From JBHEBG01 sp046557915 (GTDB lineage: Bacteria > Bacteroidota > Bacteroidia > Flavobacteriales > Flavobacteriaceae): a stretch of DNA of 64,000 nucleotides. The DNA lies in contig NZ_JBHEBG010000001.1 in the NCBI RefSeq assembly GCF_046557915.1, positions 744,001-808,000 of the forward strand, written 5' to 3'. Both the position numbers and the translations under genes were made by a program. Of the stretch, positions 34,106 to 42,001 are shown piece by piece (the first letter of the stretch is position 1; every line of letters starts with the position of its first letter). The notes beneath the pieces were generated by a model. The model was given only the letters and a program-made list of their open reading frames with translations. It ran no database searches and was not told the origin of the DNA.

Positions 34106-34879
34106 ATGATAAGGACGCGGAAATGGTTCTCACTTATTGTTTTAATACTGCTGGTGGTTTCCTGTAAATCCAGTAAAGTACTTTCCGAAGGCAAGGTCGA
34201 TGAAAACCTATCGGCCAAAGCCATTATAAAAAGCCACTATAACAACCAAATGCAATTTATGACCCTCAGCGGAAGGATGAAGATAGATTATTCCGATGGT
34301 GGATCTGCGCAGGGCTTTAACGTTAGCTTCCGGATGGAAAAAGACAAGGCGGTTTGGATAAGTGCACCCTTAGGCCTGGTAAAAGCGTATATAACCCCAC
34401 AGCGGGTTACGTTCTACAACAAATTGGAAAACGAATATTTTGATGGTGATTTTACCTATCTCAGTAATTTATTGGGTACGGAGCTAGATTTTGCAAAAGT
34501 GCAAAACCTACTCTTGGGAGATGCACTTTTAGACTTAAGGGAAGAGAAATACCTTGCAGATATAATGGGGGATAACTACCAGTTAAAACCCAAAAAAGCG
34601 GGAGATCTATTCAAGATATTGTTTCAGATAGAGCCAAAGAATTTTAAAATGGCGGGTCAGCAACTTTCCCAGCCCTGGGAGCAAAGGTTGTTAGAAATTG
34701 CATATAAAAACTATCAAGAAATCAACGGCCGTGTTTTGCCCAATGACATTAGTATTGTGGCCATAGATAAGGATAAGAAGAACACTATAGGCATTCAATA
34801 TAAAAATATTGAGTTTAACAAACCATTGAATTTTCCATATAAAATACCGAAAGGTTTTAAAGAAATTGTGTTGAAGTAA
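34106..34879 (+). CDS. DUF4292 domain lipoprotein
   Basis: A 257-residue lipoprotein: signal MIRTRKWFSLIVLILLVVSC with Cys20 as the lipid site, followed by a beta-rich DUF4292 body (LSGRMKIDYSDGGSAQGFNVSFRMEKDKAVWISAPLGLVKAYITP, then EYFDGDFTYLSNLLG). The fold resembles LolB-type lipoprotein-binding half-barrels, so an outer-membrane lipoprotein or lipid handling role is possible but not shown. A start 15 bases earlier (34091) is also open. It lies between the TPR and EnvC-like genes, with 1 base to the latter. Confidence 0.85.
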   Translation: MIRTRKWFSLIVLILLVVSCKSSKVLSEGKVDENLSAKAIIKSHYNNQMQFMTLSGRMKIDYSDGGSAQGFNVSFRMEKDKAVWISAPLGLVKAYITPQRVTFYNKLENEYFDGDFTYLSNLLGTELDFAKVQNLLLGDALLDLREEKYLADIMGDNYQLKPKKAGDLFKILFQIEPKNFKMAGQQLSQPWEQRLLEIAYKNYQEINGRVLPNDISIVAIDKDKKNTIGIQYKNIEFNKPLNFPYKIPKGFKEIVLK

Positions 34880-34880
34880 G

Positions 34881-36110
34881 ATGAGAGCTAAGTTTTCCTA
34901 TCATATTTGTTTGCTGCTTGTTACGCTATTTTTAGCACAGGTAACAGGCCATGCTCAAACAAATGAGCAGAAGGCTTTGGAGGCAAAAAGGGAAAGGCTT
35001 CAAAAAGAAATACAGGATATAAACCGTCTTTTGTTTGCCGAAAAGAAAGAAAAGGGCAATGTGCTAGATCAAATGGAGTCCTTGGACAAAAAGATCAACG
35101 TACGGCAACAATTGATCCGGGTCACCAATCAGCAATCCAATCTTCTAAACCGTCAGATCAATTCCAATATCCGAAACATTGGAAAATTAAGGGCAGACTT
35201 AAAACTTCTAAAGGAAGAATACGGCATATTAATACAGAAATCCTATGCAAACAGATCGCAACAGAGTAGATTAATGTTCTTATTGTCTTCCGAGAACTTT
35301 TTTCAGGCTTTTAAACGTCTTCAGTACATGAAGCAGTATACCAAATATCGGAAGGAACAAGGAGAGCAGATTGTAACCAAAACCAGCGAGCTTACAACAC
35401 TAAATAGGGAACTAACAGATCAGCGCAAGATAAAGGATCGCCTAATTGTAGAAAACCAGTCGGCCAAAAGAGAGCTGATGAAGGAGATGAATGCGCAAAA
35501 AAATCTACTGAGTTCAATTAGGCAAAATGAAAGTAAATATGCCGCTGCAATTCAGGCAAAGAAAAAAGAAGCCCGAAAAATAGATCAACAAATAGAGAAA
35601 CTTATCCGTAATGCCATTGCCGCTTCTAACAAAAGGGCGGGCAAAACATCGCGTAGCGATCGTTTTATACTTACTCCGGAGGCCAAAATCTTGGCCAGCA
35701 ACTTTTCCGCTAATAAGGGAAGGCTGATCTGGCCTGTGGAAAAAGGAATTAAAAGTCAAGGATTTGGGGTATACAAGGATGCGGTCTATCCCGGGATAAA
35801 ACATCAAAACAATGGGGTGATCATTTCAACAGATCAGGGGGCCAAGGCCAGAGCGGTGTTCGAAGGTGAAGTAATTGCCATACTAGCAGTGCCAGGAGGC
35901 AATAAAGGTGTACAAATAAAGCATGGTAACTATATAAGTACCTACTATAACCTTTCCAATTTGTATGTAAAAAAGGGCGATAGGGTAGCTGCCAAAGAAG
36001 AGTTGGGCGAGGTAAATACCAATCGGTCTAATGGGAAGACACAACTAAAATTCTATTTGTATAAAGACACAACTCGCTTAAATCCAGAGGATTGGGTATA
36101 TCAATTATAA
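34881..36110 (+). CDS. EnvC-like murein hydrolase activator with degenerate LytM domain
   Basis: A 409-residue secreted protein: signal peptide (1-25), a long coiled coil (about 28-245, NEQKALEAKRERLQKEIQDINRLL and following) and a C-terminal LytM/M23 domain (about 285-409, RLIWPVEKGIKSQGFG). The zinc ligands of active M23 peptidases (HxxxD and HxH) are not present (KHQNNGVII; LKFYLYKDT), so it should activate an amidase instead of cutting peptidoglycan itself. EnvC proteins work in daughter-cell separation. It is the last gene of the flippase-to-EnvC run. Confidence 0.9.
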   Translation: MRAKFSYHICLLLVTLFLAQVTGHAQTNEQKALEAKRERLQKEIQDINRLLFAEKKEKGNVLDQMESLDKKINVRQQLIRVTNQQSNLLNRQINSNIRNIGKLRADLKLLKEEYGILIQKSYANRSQQSRLMFLLSSENFFQAFKRLQYMKQYTKYRKEQGEQIVTKTSELTTLNRELTDQRKIKDRLIVENQSAKRELMKEMNAQKNLLSSIRQNESKYAAAIQAKKKEARKIDQQIEKLIRNAIAASNKRAGKTSRSDRFILTPEAKILASNFSANKGRLIWPVEKGIKSQGFGVYKDAVYPGIKHQNNGVIISTDQGAKARAVFEGEVIAILAVPGGNKGVQIKHGNYISTYYNLSNLYVKKGDRVAAKEELGEVNTNRSNGKTQLKFYLYKDTTRLNPEDWVYQL

Positions 36111-36123
36111 ACCACGCAAGCAT

Positions 36124-36960
36124 ATGACGGCAATAACGGACTTAAAAGGAACCTTCACTCTAAATAATGGAATTGAGATGCCCTATCTTGGGTTAGGGGT
36201 CTATCAATCAGAAAACGGTCAAGAAGTGGTAGATGCCGTAAAATGGGCATTGGAAGCAGGTTATCGGCATATAGATACCGCATCAATTTACAATAATGAG
36301 GAGGGCGTAGGACGCGGAATCGCAGAGAGCCCAATTGATCGTTCTGAGATTTTTGTGGTAAGTAAAGTATGGAATTCAGATCAAGGATATGATACAACGT
36401 TAAAAGCTTTTGATGCTAGTCTTAAGCGACTTGGGTTAGATTATTTAGACCTTTACCTCATACATTGGCCGGTTGCTGGGAAATACAAGGAAACATGGCG
36501 TGCCCTGGAATATCTGTATCACCAGAAACGCATACGTGCCATTGGGGTCAGCAATTTTATGCAACATCATCTCGAAGATTTGTTGACCGACGCTAAGATT
36601 ACGCCCATGGTAAACCAAATGGAGTTTCACCCCTACGTGGTTCAGCAAGACCTGATTGATTTTTGCAGGGCCAAAGGAATTCAGTACGAAGCATGGTCAC
36701 CGTTTATGCAGGGTAAGGTATTTGGGCTTCCCATTTTTAAAGAATTGGCCCAGAAGTATAACAAATCCATTGCCCAAGTGATTCTTCGCTGGGATTTGCA
36801 GAAGGGGGTGATCACTATTCCAAAATCTTCCAAAAAAGAACGTATAGTGGCCAATGCAGATGTTTTCGATTTTGAAATTTCATCCGAAGATATGATGGTT
36901 CTGGACAATATGGATCGGAACGAAAGAACAGGTCCGGATCCTGACAATTTTGATTTTTAA
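36124..36960 (+). CDS. Aldo/keto reductase
   Basis: A 278-residue single-domain TIM-barrel reductase. The catalytic tetrad is visible: Asp and Tyr in HIDTASIYNNEEGVG, Lys in FVVSKVWNSD, and His in YLIHWPVAGK. The NADPH-binding end IPKSSKKERIVANADVFDF is typical. It reduces aldehydes or ketones (for example 2,5-diketo-D-gluconate) with NADPH in the cytoplasm. It begins 13 bases after the EnvC-like gene and may be transcribed with it. Confidence 0.95.
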   Translation: MTAITDLKGTFTLNNGIEMPYLGLGVYQSENGQEVVDAVKWALEAGYRHIDTASIYNNEEGVGRGIAESPIDRSEIFVVSKVWNSDQGYDTTLKAFDASLKRLGLDYLDLYLIHWPVAGKYKETWRALEYLYHQKRIRAIGVSNFMQHHLEDLLTDAKITPMVNQMEFHPYVVQQDLIDFCRAKGIQYEAWSPFMQGKVFGLPIFKELAQKYNKSIAQVILRWDLQKGVITIPKSSKKERIVANADVFDFEISSEDMMVLDNMDRNERTGPDPDNFDF

Positions 36961-36972
36961 GAGCTATCCGGA

Positions 36973-37503
36973 CTAGGAGGTAAACAATGCCTTTAACTCT
37001 GTAGCCTCATTTGGTTGCATCTTGCCGGCAAGCACCAAACTAAGTTGCTTTCTTCGTAAGGCAGCATCAAACCGGTCTTTTTCCAAATCGGTCTCCGGGG
37101 ATAATTTAGGAACCTCGGTGGGTTTCCCAGTTTCATCAACGGCCACAAAAGTGTAAATGGCCTCATTGGCTTTTGAACGTTCACCGCTAAAGCGATCTTC
37201 CATCCAAACATCAATAAAGACCTCCATAGAGGTGCTAAAAGCCCTGGACACTGCCGCTTCCACAGTAACAACACTGCCAAGAGGAACAGCCCTATTAAAA
37301 GCTACATGGTTTACAGAGGCCGTTACGGTAATCCTTCTACTATGCCTACGCGCAGCAATACTAGCTGCCCTGTCCATTCTGGCAAGAAGTTCACCGCCAA
37401 ATAGGTTGTTAAGCGGATTGGTCTCACTTGGGAGCACCATATCCGTCATTATTGTTCTGGATTCACTAGGAGTCTTTGACCGCATTTCTTGGAATTTGCG
37501 CAA
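36973..37503 (-). CDS. Acyl-CoA thioesterase (hotdog fold)
   Basis: A 176-residue hotdog thioesterase of the YciA/ACOT type: MVLPSETNPLNNLFGGELLARMDRAASIAARRHS carries the conserved N-to-G motif and the helix with the catalytic Asp. VTASVNHVAFNRAVPLGSVVTVEAAVSR and SKANEAIYTFVAVDETGKP complete the pattern. It hydrolyses acyl-CoA to free acid and CoA. It is convergent with the aldo/keto reductase (12 bases apart). Confidence 0.93.
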   Translation of the reverse strand: MRKFQEMRSKTPSESRTIMTDMVLPSETNPLNNLFGGELLARMDRAASIAARRHSRRITVTASVNHVAFNRAVPLGSVVTVEAAVSRAFSTSMEVFIDVWMEDRFSGERSKANEAIYTFVAVDETGKPTEVPKLSPETDLEKDRFDAALRRKQLSLVLAGKMQPNEATELKALFTS

Positions 37504-37545
37504 AGATACATCCGTTAAAATCTAAATTAAAGAAGTAGTGATAAA

Positions 37546-38487
37546 TTATTTTAGGGAAAGAAGCCAAGCTTCGCTAGATTCTGTTCGTTTTATCTTCCTC
37601 AGAAACTCCAAGGCCTCTGTGGCATCGTCAAAACTTGCAAATGAAACCTGATGCAGGCCGTATTTATTGGCCCCAAGATTGGAGGCATTAAATCCTCTTC
37701 TTTTTAATTGACGAACTTTTTTATCGGCATTTTCCGAAACCCTGAAAGCCCCGGCAATAATATGGTGCCTGCCGCTTATCTTTTTTTCCACCTTAACCGT
37801 TAGGCTGGGCAATTCCAAAGGAGTGGTGTTAAAAAAGGTAGCTTCCTGAATGTTTCTGGAAACCTGAACCTGGGCTTCTTCCACTGCAATTTGTTGCGAA
37901 GTAGCGTTTTGATCATATAAACGGTAACCACTAAGTCCTGTGGCAAATGCCAAAAGAAGAATAGCTGCATATTTAAGATAAGGTCTAAAAGAAGTCCTTT
38001 CCCTTTGCTCAGTGGTAATGATGAACGGAATTTTCTCTTCGAGCGTTACCACCTCTTCTTTCAAAACTTCCCTGGATACCGGAATCGAAACAAAAGAGGA
38101 AAGCCCATAGGAAGAAGTAAGGTAATTTACCTGATAGGAAGGTTGAAATTGAATGTTTCCCTCCTTGCTCAAGGATAACTCCCCAATATTGGGCAACAAC
38201 AGTTTTTCCGTCCGCAGCTGTCTCTTCCAGTTTTTTACAATTTTGTTCAGCTTTTGAAGTGTCTCCTCGTACGTTGTATTTTCTGCATCGGCTATATAGG
38301 AAACCAACAGACCATCATTGGAGGACAATTGTTGATTAAACGAAAGTTCCTTGCTGGGAGGGTAAAAACTATGGGTGCTTTTATTGATAATCGCCGATTT
38401 CATTTGGGTTAAAAATGCCCCAAACTCTGGTACCACCACACAATTGTAACGATACAGTAATTCTCCTATATAAAAGTCTACTCCCAT
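37546..38487 (-). CDS. HU-domain and SPOR-domain membrane protein
   Basis: A 313-residue protein. The N-terminal HU/CCDC81-like domain (YIGELLYRYNCVVVPEFGAFLTQ, about 1-130) is followed by one membrane helix (about 170-190, YLKYAAILLLAFATGLSGY) and a periplasmic SPOR domain at the end (HHIIAGAFRVSENADKKVRQLKRRGFNAS, then HQVSFASFDDATEALEFLRK). SPOR domains bind denuded peptidoglycan at division sites. The protein could link cytoplasmic components to septal wall synthesis. It is divergent from dprA. Confidence 0.9.
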   Translation of the reverse strand: MGVDFYIGELLYRYNCVVVPEFGAFLTQMKSAIINKSTHSFYPPSKELSFNQQLSSNDGLLVSYIADAENTTYEETLQKLNKIVKNWKRQLRTEKLLLPNIGELSLSKEGNIQFQPSYQVNYLTSSYGLSSFVSIPVSREVLKEEVVTLEEKIPFIITTEQRERTSFRPYLKYAAILLLAFATGLSGYRLYDQNATSQQIAVEEAQVQVSRNIQEATFFNTTPLELPSLTVKVEKKISGRHHIIAGAFRVSENADKKVRQLKRRGFNASNLGANKYGLHQVSFASFDDATEALEFLRKIKRTESSEAWLLSLK

Positions 38488-38591
38488 CAGAACAAAGATT
38501 ATAAAAAATACAAAAGTTCGAAACTCAGGGCATAACTTTTTATTAACATTATATTTTATTTATTTTGTCAACAACTTAACCTACGATTTAA

Positions 38592-39695
38592 ATGACTGAT
38601 AATGAGTTAATTGCAATTCTTAGATTGCAAAACGTTCCCAATATCGGCGATATTACCGCCAAAAAGCTCATTGCCCATTGTGGTAGCCCAACGGCAGTTT
38701 TTGAGGATAAAGTGCAGCACCTACTAAAAATAGACGGTATTGGTACACTTACTGTAAAGCATTTGCAGAACACGGTTTATTTAGAGCAGGCCAAGGCAGA
38801 ACTACGCTACATTAGAGACCGCCAGATAGCCTGTACCTATTTTATGGACCACGACTACCCAAATTATCTAAAACATTGCTTAGATGGCCCTATTTTGCTC
38901 TTTAGAAGAGGTAACATTGCCTTAAAGCCTCAGCGTATCATTAGTATTGTGGGTACAAGAAACATCACCAATTATGGGAAGGCATTCTGTGAAGCATTTA
39001 TAGCCGATATTGCTCCCTTGGACCCCATCATTGTAAGCGGTTTTGCGTATGGCGTGGATATCTGTATACAAAAAGCCGCGGTAAAACATGGTTTACAAAC
39101 GATAGGATGCTTGGCGCACGGCCTAAACCAGATGTATCCAAAGACGCATGCAAGGTATATTGCAGAGGTAGAGCGGCATGGTGGGTTCTTAACCGAGTTT
39201 TGGAGTACCAGCACCCCCGAACGCGAAAATTTTCTTAAACGTAACCGCATCATTGCAGGGATGAGCGAGGCCACCGTGGTAATAGAATCTGCAGAAAAAG
39301 GGGGTAGTCTGGTTACAGCGGATATTGCCCATAGCTATAACAAGGACGTCTTTGCGGTGCCTGGGCGTGCCCAGGATAAATATAGCATGGGCTGTAATAA
39401 TTTGATAAAACAACAAAAAGCACATATGCTAACCTCGGCCGCGGATCTCATTTATATGTTGAATTGGCAAATTGATCAAAAAGAGGGGAAAGCAGTACAA
39501 AAACAATTGTTTGTTCCCATGGATGAAACCGAAAAAGCGATTTACGACTATCTTCAGCAAAAAGGGAAACAACTTTTAGATAGTATTGCCTTGGAATGCA
39601 AGCTTCCTATCTTTAAGACTTCTTCTACCTTACTTAACCTGGAAATGAAGGGGATGATTAGGCCTTTGCCCGGAAAATTCTTCGAAGCCATCTAA
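38592..39695 (+). CDS. dprA: DNA-processing protein DprA
   Basis: A 367-residue protein. A helix-hairpin-helix/SAM-like N-terminus (LIAILRLQNVPNIGDITAKKLIAHCG) is followed by the Rossmann DprA domain (ISIVGTRNITNYGKAF, SGFAYGVDICIQKAAVKHGLQTIGCLAHGLNQMYP, and RNRIIAGMSEATVVIESAEKGGSLVTADIA) and a C-terminal winged helix (about 305-365). It protects incoming single-stranded DNA and loads RecA during natural transformation. recA lies about 5 kb away, but no other competence gene is near. Confidence 0.97.
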   Translation: MTDNELIAILRLQNVPNIGDITAKKLIAHCGSPTAVFEDKVQHLLKIDGIGTLTVKHLQNTVYLEQAKAELRYIRDRQIACTYFMDHDYPNYLKHCLDGPILLFRRGNIALKPQRIISIVGTRNITNYGKAFCEAFIADIAPLDPIIVSGFAYGVDICIQKAAVKHGLQTIGCLAHGLNQMYPKTHARYIAEVERHGGFLTEFWSTSTPERENFLKRNRIIAGMSEATVVIESAEKGGSLVTADIAHSYNKDVFAVPGRAQDKYSMGCNNLIKQQKAHMLTSAADLIYMLNWQIDQKEGKAVQKQLFVPMDETEKAIYDYLQQKGKQLLDSIALECKLPIFKTSSTLLNLEMKGMIRPLPGKFFEAI

Positions 39696-39699
39696 TTTT

Positions 39700-39723
39700 T
39701 TTACAAACCTAGTGGTCGGTATG
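39700..39723. promoter_or_regulatory. Candidate TetR operator in the dprA-trpS gap, site 1
   Basis: Arms TTTACAAACC and GGTCGGTATG with spacer TAGT. It lies 4 bases after the dprA stop, in a gap between convergent genes where no promoter-driven gene is visible. Its geometry and half-sites match the sites of the arsenosugar-type cluster. Confidence 0.45.
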
Positions 39724-39825
39724 GAGATTTTTTATCGTGTTTTGGTTTAGTATACAGGGCATTTTATCGATGAAATACCTTTTTAACGCCAATTTTGTGG
39801 AAATTATCAATAGAAATTAAAAGTA

Positions 39826-39849
39826 AAAACCGACCAAGTGGTTTGTTTT
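39826..39849. promoter_or_regulatory. Candidate TetR operator in the dprA-trpS gap, site 2
   Basis: Arms AAAACCGACC and GGTTTGTTTT with spacer AAGT; its centre is 126 bp from site 1. The rest of the 301-base gap (39696-39996) contains no ORF longer than a few codons, no tRNA and no convincing terminator hairpin. Confidence 0.5.
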
Positions 39850-39996
39850 GCCATTTTTTGCGCATAGATTGATGGCTAAAGGTTTTGTAGGTGGTTTAAC
39901 CAAGAAATATGCCAATTTCCTGGCTTGTATTCAGAAACAAACCTAAGGAAAGGACCTATCTTAGAGAAATAACTTGGTAGGTAAGATATCGATAAA

Positions 39997-40965
39997 CTAA
40001 TACCCCACCTTCCCCCGTACACGGAGCAGTACTTCGTTTGCCACTTTTTTTGCCTTGTTGGCCCCTTTCTCCAAGGCCTCGTCAATTTCTTCCAAATGGT
40101 TCATATAATAATCAAACTTGGTTCTGGCGTCGGCATACTTTTCTACAATAAGATCATAAAGAGCCTGTTTGGCATGTCCATAACCATAGTTTCCATTTAA
40201 ATAATTAGTACGCATTTCGGAGATCTGTGTCTCGGTCCCCAATATTTTGTAAAGTGCAAATACATTATCGGTATCCGGGTCTTTGGGATCTTCCATGGGA
40301 GTACTGTCCGTAACAATGCCCATAATCTGTTTGCGGAGTTTTTTATCAGATTGAAAGATATCGATGATATTGCCCTTGCTTTTGCTCATTTTAGCTCCAT
40401 CTGTTCCTGGCACGTACATGGTATCATCTTGTACTTTTGCCTCCGGCAGCACAAAGGTCTCTCCCATCTGTGCATGAAAACGCGATGCTACATCTCGGGT
40501 CATTTCCAAATGTTGAAGTTGATCTTTACCTACGGGAACAATATGGGCATCGTAAAGCAAAATATCCGCTGCCATTAGCATAGGATAGTTAAAAAGTCCG
40601 GCATTTACATCTTCCAAACGATCTGCCTTGTCCTTAAAGGAGTGCGCAAGTGTTAATCGCTGATAAGGGAAGAAACAGCTTAGATACCAAGCAAGCTCCG
40701 TTACTTGGGGAACATCGCTTTGCCTATAAAAAACCGTTTTATCAATGTCCAAACCAAAAGCTAGCCATGTCGCCGCAGTGGCATAGGTGTTGTTACGCAG
40801 TTCTTCCCCATTTTTTATTTGAGTTAGCGAATGCATATCCGCAATAAACAAAAAAGACTCGTTCTTCGGATCCTGGGCCATTTTTATCGCTGGAGCTATA
40901 GCGCCCAAAATGTTTCCCAAATGTGGGATGCCTGTGCTTTGTATACCGGTAAGGATTCTTGCCAT
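39997..40965 (-). CDS. trpS: Tryptophanyl-tRNA synthetase
   Basis: A 322-residue class I synthetase of normal length. It has the HIGH-type motif in STGIPHLGNILGA (residues about 9-21) and KMSKSKGN further on, plus the tryptophan-pocket pattern (FIADMHSLTQIK; YPMLMAADILLYDAHIVPVGKDQLQHLEMTRDVA). It charges tRNA-Trp. It is convergent with dprA across a gap that holds two candidate operators. Confidence 0.98.
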   Translation of the reverse strand: MARILTGIQSTGIPHLGNILGAIAPAIKMAQDPKNESFLFIADMHSLTQIKNGEELRNNTYATAATWLAFGLDIDKTVFYRQSDVPQVTELAWYLSCFFPYQRLTLAHSFKDKADRLEDVNAGLFNYPMLMAADILLYDAHIVPVGKDQLQHLEMTRDVASRFHAQMGETFVLPEAKVQDDTMYVPGTDGAKMSKSKGNIIDIFQSDKKLRKQIMGIVTDSTPMEDPKDPDTDNVFALYKILGTETQISEMRTNYLNGNYGYGHAKQALYDLIVEKYADARTKFDYYMNHLEEIDEALEKGANKAKKVANEVLLRVRGKVGY

Positions 40966-41184
40966 TTGAAGAGATTAAAATAAAAACAAAGGTAACAGAA
41001 ATGACCTAATAGCCGTTACCCGCGCAAGGTAAAATATCAACTTAATATACCAAAAAGTATTTTCTTATAAAGTGCCATATTACATGGGTTTCCGCATAAA
41101 TATGTCACAATGATAATGTAAAATATGGGTGAAGCATTAAAAATGCCCCAAAAAATACTCTCGAAAATCGCTACTTTTGGCTCC

Positions 41185-41931
41185 ATGCTTTCCTTTTTCA
41201 GAAAAATTGGACATACGTTATACCGCATTTGGTTTTATGTGTTGGTAACGGTACCCATACTTTTGTTTTTCCCGCTGTTATTGGTATCCACCCTTTCGGA
41301 AAAGTGGTATCGACAGTTTTTTTGGCTTGCCCGTAATTTATGGGCCGCACCTATTTTATATGGCATGGGTTGTTTTCCTAAAATTACTCGGGAGGGTAAA
41401 ATGGAAAAAGGGAAGAGTTATATGTTGGTGGCCAACCATACCAGTATGTTAGATATTATGATGATGCTTAGGGTGAGTAAAAACCCCTTTGTTTTTGTTG
41501 GCAAAAAAGAGCTGGTAAAAATCCCCTTGTTCGGGTTCTTTTATAAAAGGGTATGCATCATGGTAGATCGGGAAGATAGTGGAAGTAGAACAGGCGTTTA
41601 TATACGTGCCAAAAGAAGATTGGGCCAAGGGTTAAGCATTTGTATTTTTCCGGAGGGGGGCGTTCCAGAGGAGCATATCTTGTTGGATGAATTTAAGGAC
41701 GGAGCCTTCAAAATGACCATTGCCCATAAAATACCAGTAGTGCCCATTACTTTTTATGACAACAAAAAGCGTTTTTCTTTTACTTTTTTTAGTGGGGGGC
41801 CAGGCAAGGTAAGGGCAAAGGTACTTCCGTTCTTTGAAACCGATAAGCTTGTGGAAGAAGATAAACCAAAACTTCGCGAGGCGGTAAGAACGGTAATTCT
41901 TAATGAGCTTAAAGCAGATCTTGGACAATAA
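41185..41931 (+). CDS. plsC: 1-acyl-sn-glycerol-3-phosphate acyltransferase
   Basis: A 248-residue membrane-associated acyltransferase from ATG 41185; the frame is open to 41125 but the extra 20 residues look unrelated to the family. An N-terminal hydrophobic segment (YRIWFYVLVTVPILLFFPLLL) precedes the NHxxxxD active-site motif (ANHTSMLDIM), and the FPEGG motif (ICIFPEGGVPEE) follows. It makes phosphatidic acid from lysophosphatidic acid. A terminator hairpin starts two bases after the stop. Confidence 0.94.
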   Translation: MLSFFRKIGHTLYRIWFYVLVTVPILLFFPLLLVSTLSEKWYRQFFWLARNLWAAPILYGMGCFPKITREGKMEKGKSYMLVANHTSMLDIMMMLRVSKNPFVFVGKKELVKIPLFGFFYKRVCIMVDREDSGSRTGVYIRAKRRLGQGLSICIFPEGGVPEEHILLDEFKDGAFKMTIAHKIPVVPITFYDNKKRFSFTFFSGGPGKVRAKVLPFFETDKLVEEDKPKLREAVRTVILNELKADLGQ

Positions 41932-41932
41932 A

Positions 41933-41960
41933 AAACGCCCTGCTGAGTAGCAGGGCGTTT
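41933..41960. terminator. Terminator after plsC
   Basis: A 12-base stem (41933-41944 with 41949-41960) and loop GAGT, beginning with an A-run and ending in TTT. It lies between plsC and the convergent beta-barrel gene. Confidence 0.8.
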
Positions 41961-42001
41961 AAGGCGTTGCCGCGTTAGCAACAACTAACCTAACCAACAT
42001 C

